A stretch of 22,055 nucleotides of DNA from Nemertoderma westbladi (lineage: Eukaryota > Xenacoelomorpha > Nemertodermatida > Nemertodermatidae). The DNA lies in contig JAUCBJ010003395.1 of assembly GCA_032718475.1 (NCBI GenBank), forward strand, positions 1 through 22,055, given 5' to 3'. The notes under the pieces are model-generated. The model had not been told where the DNA came from and made no database searches. It saw only the letters and a program-made list of their open reading frames with translations. Of this stretch, positions 17,525-22,055 are shown piece after piece (within the stretch, counting starts at the first letter, position 1; the number at the start of each line of letters is the position of its first letter). A program made the translations under genes and the position numbers.

Positions 17525-18150
17525 TAACATACAGTAGTACACCAGCGACCTGAAATTTTTGCTTCTTGGGAATTTCCTCATCTATTTTCCGATGTCCTTT
17601 TTAACGTTTTAAAGAATATTGATTGTTTGCCAATGTTGATCGCTCTGCCTAACAATCAATAATCTATATAGAGGCACACCTTCGCCCAATGTAAGATTTT
17701 ATTATGGGGTTTTTCTTGTAATGGTGATTTAATTTCGATTTTTATTTTTAATCAGTGTTAGTACGGGAACCTTATAAGAATGCTGACAACATTTAGACTC
17801 AGCTTAGTATTTCACATCATAATATCCATACTTATACTTTATTACCTCCTACAGTATATTTTGACAATATTGAAGATAAACTTTAACTTTATTGTAGCCT
17901 ATGAATAGTATGTATCTACAATACTACTGTATCTTGCTGTACCTAGATTTTTAACGAAGTGTCATTTTGCTGCAAATTTATTAGCCATGCTTTATACTAT
18001 TAACATACAAATAGCTGCAATTTTGAATATTCGAGTTGGCCTATTACTGACCATACAATGCCATGTATAAGAAGTAAAATGGCTGCAACGTTCATTAAAT
18101 TAATAATTTAGTGAAAAGTAAATTGGCTGCACATTTTCAATATCTTCATT
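17525..18150. repeat. Diverged tandem unit 0 of the TGGCTGCA array
   Basis: It aligns loosely with the next unit: TGTACCTAG (17939), a TTTGCTGCAAATTTA segment, AAGAAGTAAAATGGCTGCA, then a GGCTGCA followed by ATCTTCATTG. It lacks the last about 200 bp present in the next two units. The distance to the same landmark in unit A is 485 bp. Confidence 0.6.
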
Positions 18151-18815
18151 GTTCAGAGTAACTGTAGCTCCCAACATACTGTGGTGTTAGTGTATAAGGA
18201 GCATCAGTGATTGATTAGCCAATGTTCATGGTGATTTTGTCATTAATGTACTGATTCTTGAGAGCGGGGAAACTTCAGAAAAATTGGGAAGACATATTTG
18301 AACTCAGCTTTCTACTGTATTTCACTTCAGAAACAATTTCCCTCCTATTAATTTACATGTAAAAAAACTTTATAGATTTCACTGTTTCAAAGAACTACGC
18401 TACAATATCTAAGTTATATTTCCTGTACCTAGCGTTTATGATGAAGTTGTCTTTTGGCTGCAAATTCCTAGGCAATTCTATACAATTTAACTTACAAATT
18501 GCTGCAATCTTAAATAAATCACTTGGCCTCTACAATGCAGTGTAAAAGAAGTAAAATGGCTGCACCGTTCATAAATTAATCATTTATTGAATATTAATGG
18601 GGCTGCATTTTTATCTATATCATCTTTGTAGGTGCGGTATACAAATGGCTTCGATTACTGGATAATTACTTGAGAGCTTACCAGTATACAGATGGTTGCA
18701 TTACCAACGTAGTAGTTTTACCGATAATATATATTTTTTTGACCTTTTGCATACTCATGAGGTCCAAAAATATTATTTTTTTTAAAACAGAAAAGATTCC
18801 TATGGAGTCATTTCG
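18151..18815. repeat. Tandem unit A of the TGGCTGCA array
   Basis: It matches unit B (19191-19890). The first half is moderately diverged with indels. The stretch from GGCTGCATTTTTATC (about 18601) to about 18788 is essentially identical apart from T-run lengths. A short frame inside (18670-18867) is not convincing as coding. Confidence 0.8.
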
Positions 18816-18823
18816 CTATACTG

Positions 18824-19190
18824 ATTATTATTATTATTATTCCCGGATTACGCCCCGGTGGCTGTAATTAGTAAAATGGTCTGACGATATGAAATAAAAT
18901 ATACAGACAAGAATTTACAAAAGTTACAATTATACCATTATTATTAAAATAATACAATTATAATATTATAATACGGCGTAGCTAATGTAAGCTAAGATCT
19001 AGAACAGATATATATCTAGAATTAAGATCTATATGGGTCTCATTCGAATACAGTGAACATATCTTCAATTGTTTAGCACGAAATCATCCAAATTAACAAT
19101 TAATAAATTAAGGGACATGTATAAACACTTTTTATTAACGTTAAAATGTAGGCACAGTGTACTAGTGTACAGTGTACATGTGTACTAGAT
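18824..19190. other. Spacer between units A and B, starts with an ATT microsatellite
   Basis: ATT repeats run from 18824 to 18841, followed by AT-rich sequence without ORFs. It ends in a nest of GTGTAC/GTACAC and ACTAGT words at about 19155-19200. This segment accounts for the longer A-to-B period (1,075 bp against 485 bp for 0-to-A). Confidence 0.6.
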
Positions 19191-19890
19191 TACTGTACTA
19201 GTGCTGGGAGAAATAGTAACTTTAGCGCCTAACATACAGTACAGTACTGTGGTTGTTAGTGTAGGCCTATAGGGATCACCACTGATTTGCCAATGTTCAT
19301 GGTGAATTTGTCATTAATGTGTAGTGATTCTTGAGTGCGGGAAACTCTTAGAAAAATTGTGGCAACAGATTTTAACTCATCTTACCATTTCACTTCAGAA
19401 ACAATGTCCCTCCTATTAATTTACAATATATAAAAAAAAAACTTTATATAATTTACTGATTCAATGAACTACGGTACAATATCTAAGTTATATTTCCTGT
19501 ACCTAGTGTTTATGAAGAAGTTGTCTTTTGGCTGCAAATTCATAGGCAATTCTATACAATTTAACTTACAAATTGCTGCAATCTTAAATAAATCATTTGG
19601 CCTCTACAATGCAGTGTAAAAGAAGTAAAATGGCTGCACCGTAGATTAAATTAATAATTTATTGAATATTAATGTGGCTGCATTTTTATCTATATCATCT
19701 TTGTAGGTGCGGTATACAAATGGCTTCGATTACTGGATAATTACTTGAGAGCTTACCAGTATACAGATGGTTGCATTACCAACGTAGTAGTTTTACCGAT
19801 AATATATATTTTTTGACCTTTTTGCATACTCATGAGGTCCAAAAATATTATTTTTTTTATAAAATGAAGAGTTTCCTATGGAGTCATTTC
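19191..19890. repeat. Tandem unit B of the TGGCTGCA array
   Basis: The second well-preserved copy. Its start (GTGCTGGGAGAAATAGTAAC) recurs in altered form at about 20011 (GTGCTAGGAGAAATTGTAAC), so a further unit starts there and is cut off by unrelated sequence after about 20060. Confidence 0.8.
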
Positions 19891-20117
19891 CCAGTGCTAA
19901 AATGTACCAACTGTACAGTATACACTTGTTGCAAAGTGTCTGTGGCTTTATTTTCTCTCACTCAATTTATTTGTTCGTAAAATAATTCATTCTGATTACT
20001 ATATACTACTGTAGTGCTAGGAGAAATTGTAACATTATCGACCAACGTAGTTGTTATGTGGGGCGAGCCACGAACTGAGCGAAGCCTTAGCATATGGGTG
20101 CCATTGGCGAGTTGTCT

Positions 20118-20144
20118 GTCGTCGTCGTCTGTCGTCGTCGTCGT
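20118..20144. repeat. GTC/TCG trinucleotide microsatellite
   Basis: Two blocks of four GTC repeats are separated by a single T. They sit in a 20060-20240 segment (GGGCGAGCCACGAACTGAGC … TAATAACTCGGTTATT) that reads like a fragment of a dispersed repeat interrupting the array. The Asp/Thr run on the minus strand is produced by the microsatellite. Confidence 0.8.
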
Positions 20145-20482
20145 AAATTTTTGATCGCTAATAACTCGGTTATTCCTCGATGAAATTAAACGAAACTTGG
20201 TACGTATGTAGTCCGTCAAAAGTTTAGAAAGAATCTGAAGTTTGTTCAAAAACTCTACATAGCTAACTACTTCAGTACTCTGTATATATTATATATTCTA
20301 CTTATACAACAATGTTTTGTTTGGTTTCATACACTGTGATAAACAGTAAGAGGTGCCGGTAGACATACAGTATAAAATTAAATATATGGAAAAATAAATA
20401 AACAAATAACAAGTAGGCCTTCAGTATCTCTCGTATAATTATTGAATAATCATTGTCAATCAACGTTGTTCTCCAGCCAACA

Positions 20483-20502
20483 CCCCCCCCCCCCCCCCCC
20501 CC
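20483..20502. repeat. C20 tract
   Basis: An uninterrupted run of 20 Cs followed by GCCGCCC. The Gly run on the minus strand is an artefact. The flanking 20250-20870 stretch is AT-rich with no gene that I can support. Confidence 0.9.
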
Positions 20503-21027
20503 GCCGCCCTCCAATATACAACTATATCCATTACTTTTAAGTTCTATATAATGTAAATATAATGTTCTTCACATAACCAGCACTTTTCCACTGGGTGGTA
20601 GCGCCTCCAGACCATCTTCATTATTGCATTGACTCAATATAAATCACCCCAATCATGATTCCTTTATCTCGCTTCACTTATTATAGATTTTGTGTTGGGG
20701 TTCATTATGGTAATAATAACTCATATACATAAAAAGTGTTCTGGAACAAAATTATTTATCAAAATTGATAGCTAACACGTGTTCATAACATTTATAAAAA
20801 AGTAGAAAAGACTAGCTAGTATAAAAAATCAATGTCATGGAAATTACTTTGAAATTTAATTCAACATAACTTTTTATATTAACAACAAAGTGTTATTTTT
20901 TGTCAAACTTGTTAACGACTTTGTCAAAAAAAGTGACTTAAAGAACAAATTAACTTTATTGAATTCTGGTTGATTATTTGGTTCTCTTAAGATTGAAAGA
21001 ACTACGGTACAATACCTACTACTATTA

Positions 21028-21787
21028 CTAAGTCGAGCGATCTCGGACAATGGAAATGAGATCCTTCCAGGCTTCCCGATTCTCCATAGTTGTCGCAGTT
21101 TCGTTTCTCCCAAGTTCAGTATCCCTTTAAAGTTGATCTATATATGTTATGGCCGGTCGTCCACGACTACGCTTTCCATGAGTTGGTTGCCAGAGAAGTA
21201 GATCTGGTATGACCTCGTCTTTACTTCGCCAGCAGTGCCCACTGAATCTTAATCTGCGTTTACGGAGGGTTGTTGATACGGGTGGTATTGTACCATAAAG
21301 CTCGGCATTTGTCATGTGTTGTCTCCAGCTGATGTTTAGGACTGCCCTTAGTAGTCTTGTGTAGCAACCATCAATTCGTTGTTCAAGTGATTTAGTCAGT
21401 GTCCAGTTCTCACCCCCGTATAAAAATACATTTTCCACTGTTGCTCCAAAGAACTTAGTCTTCAGGTGCCTGAGGAGATCTGATTTCCAGATGGTATCCA
21501 TTTTTGATAGAGCTACCCAAGCCTTTGCTTTCCTAACTTCTATGTCCTTTTTGCTACTCTCTATCCATGATCCTAGGTACTGGAAGTCGTCAACCTTCCT
21601 TTGTTGATTATTATCAAGGGTTGGTAGCATTTATATGCAATCCAACCTCCTTAGCAGCCCTCTCCACTTTATTCAGTAGAAGCTGTGCATCTGCTAGCGT
21701 ATTAGAGAGCAGGGCGATGTCATCTGCGAATTCGGTGTCAGTGACTGTAGTTGCCGGATATCTACTACTTCTGGGTCCTTGAAGTTC
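21028..21787 (-). pseudogene. Non-LTR retrotransposon reverse transcriptase, C-terminal relic
   Basis: Read on the minus strand from 21787: a stretch with the catalytic FADD (21719-21730) within TEFADDIALLSNTL, then KVERAAKEVGLHINATN, which ends at TGA 21614. The protein resumes one frame over (21127-21630) with VDDFQYLGSWIES, RKAKAWVALSKM, YGGENWTLTKSLEQRIDGC, RLLRAVLN and THGKRSRGRPAITYIDQL. The residues normally between the NATN and VDDF blocks are largely missing, so a small deletion caused the frameshift. TAA at 21127-21129 interrupts the frame, but the same frame stays open beyond it through ENREAWKDLISIVRDRST to TAG at 21028-21030, the likely original end. An in-frame TGA at 21788-21790 also blocks the upstream side. 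This is the familiar C-terminus of abundant invertebrate non-LTR elements and is distinct from the other two RT relics here. Confidence 0.88.
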
Positions 21788-21790
21788 TCA

Positions 21791-22055
21791 AACTCTGACA
21801 TAATGATAGCAATCATAAATGTAATGTGAAAAAGTTAAAACGGCATTGACAAATTTATTTATCTGTTCTTTAGAGCAATTATAACTTTTGGGGTTCAAGT
21901 CTCCCTCACTCACCCTACCTATATACAGTACTTCATATGGCATCGATACCTGCAGTATTATACGGTAATGTATTTCGCTTTTAGGTACAGCACATTAACC
22001 CAATTATCAAGGAAATGTAATTTTAACTGAAAGTGGTTTTTCTAAACACAATATA
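21791..22055. other. Right edge, nothing recognised
   Basis: Upstream of the minus-strand RT relic no further RT motif is visible; the sequence is AT-rich without an ORF. The relic is therefore 5'-truncated at about 21790-21800, as is usual for non-LTR insertions. Confidence 0.4.

Overview
The window looks like gene-poor, repeat-rich nuclear DNA of a metazoan, most plausibly a marine invertebrate. It is AT-rich with local GC islands and has no operons, bacterial-type ribosome sites or densely packed genes. It carries relics of several animal retroelement groups: a CR1/L2-like non-LTR element with an N-terminal 2A-like peptide (GDIETNPGP) and an AP-type endonuclease, an R2-like reverse-transcriptase C-terminus, a second non-LTR reverse transcriptase, and a BEL/Pao zinc knuckle. 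2A-bearing non-LTR elements are known from sea urchin, lancelet, acorn worm and molluscs, so the phylum stays open.

Layout. 1-2300: a CpG-rich island with one undamaged, unrecognised ORF (623-1315) and several palindromes and hairpins, two of which share a loop and show a compensatory stem change. 2300-2740: short AT-rich tandem repeats. 2860-3170: a promoter-like block (inverted CCAAT pair plus TATA) with no ORF after it. 3200-5560: no gene seen. 5600-6960: repeats, including long poly-C/poly-G tracts, a 32-bp palindrome-rich repeat, a 68-bp repeat and a 17-bp GC minisatellite. 6970-9239: no gene seen, one G-rich run. 9240-13960: a tandem duplication of a dead chimeric retroelement (R2-like RT C-terminus fused in frame to 2A and endonuclease). 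The first unit carries a 925-bp TIR transposon whose empty TA target is preserved in the second unit. 13961-16612: the rest of the CR1-like element, with the RT cut short by an internal deletion, then a C-terminal domain and a likely 3' end. 16660-16842: BEL/Pao gag-type zinc knuckle. 16990-20060: a diverged tandem array rich in TGGCTGCA. 20060-20560: TCG microsatellite and poly-C. 21028-21787 (minus): non-LTR RT C-terminal relic.

Only the 623-1315 ORF could be a host gene. The rest records retroelement insertion, template-switch-like fusion, segmental duplication, DNA-transposon insertion and decay. The two 2.6-kb and 2.1-kb units differ by only five substitutions, so the duplication is recent, or it is two haplotypes joined by the assembler.
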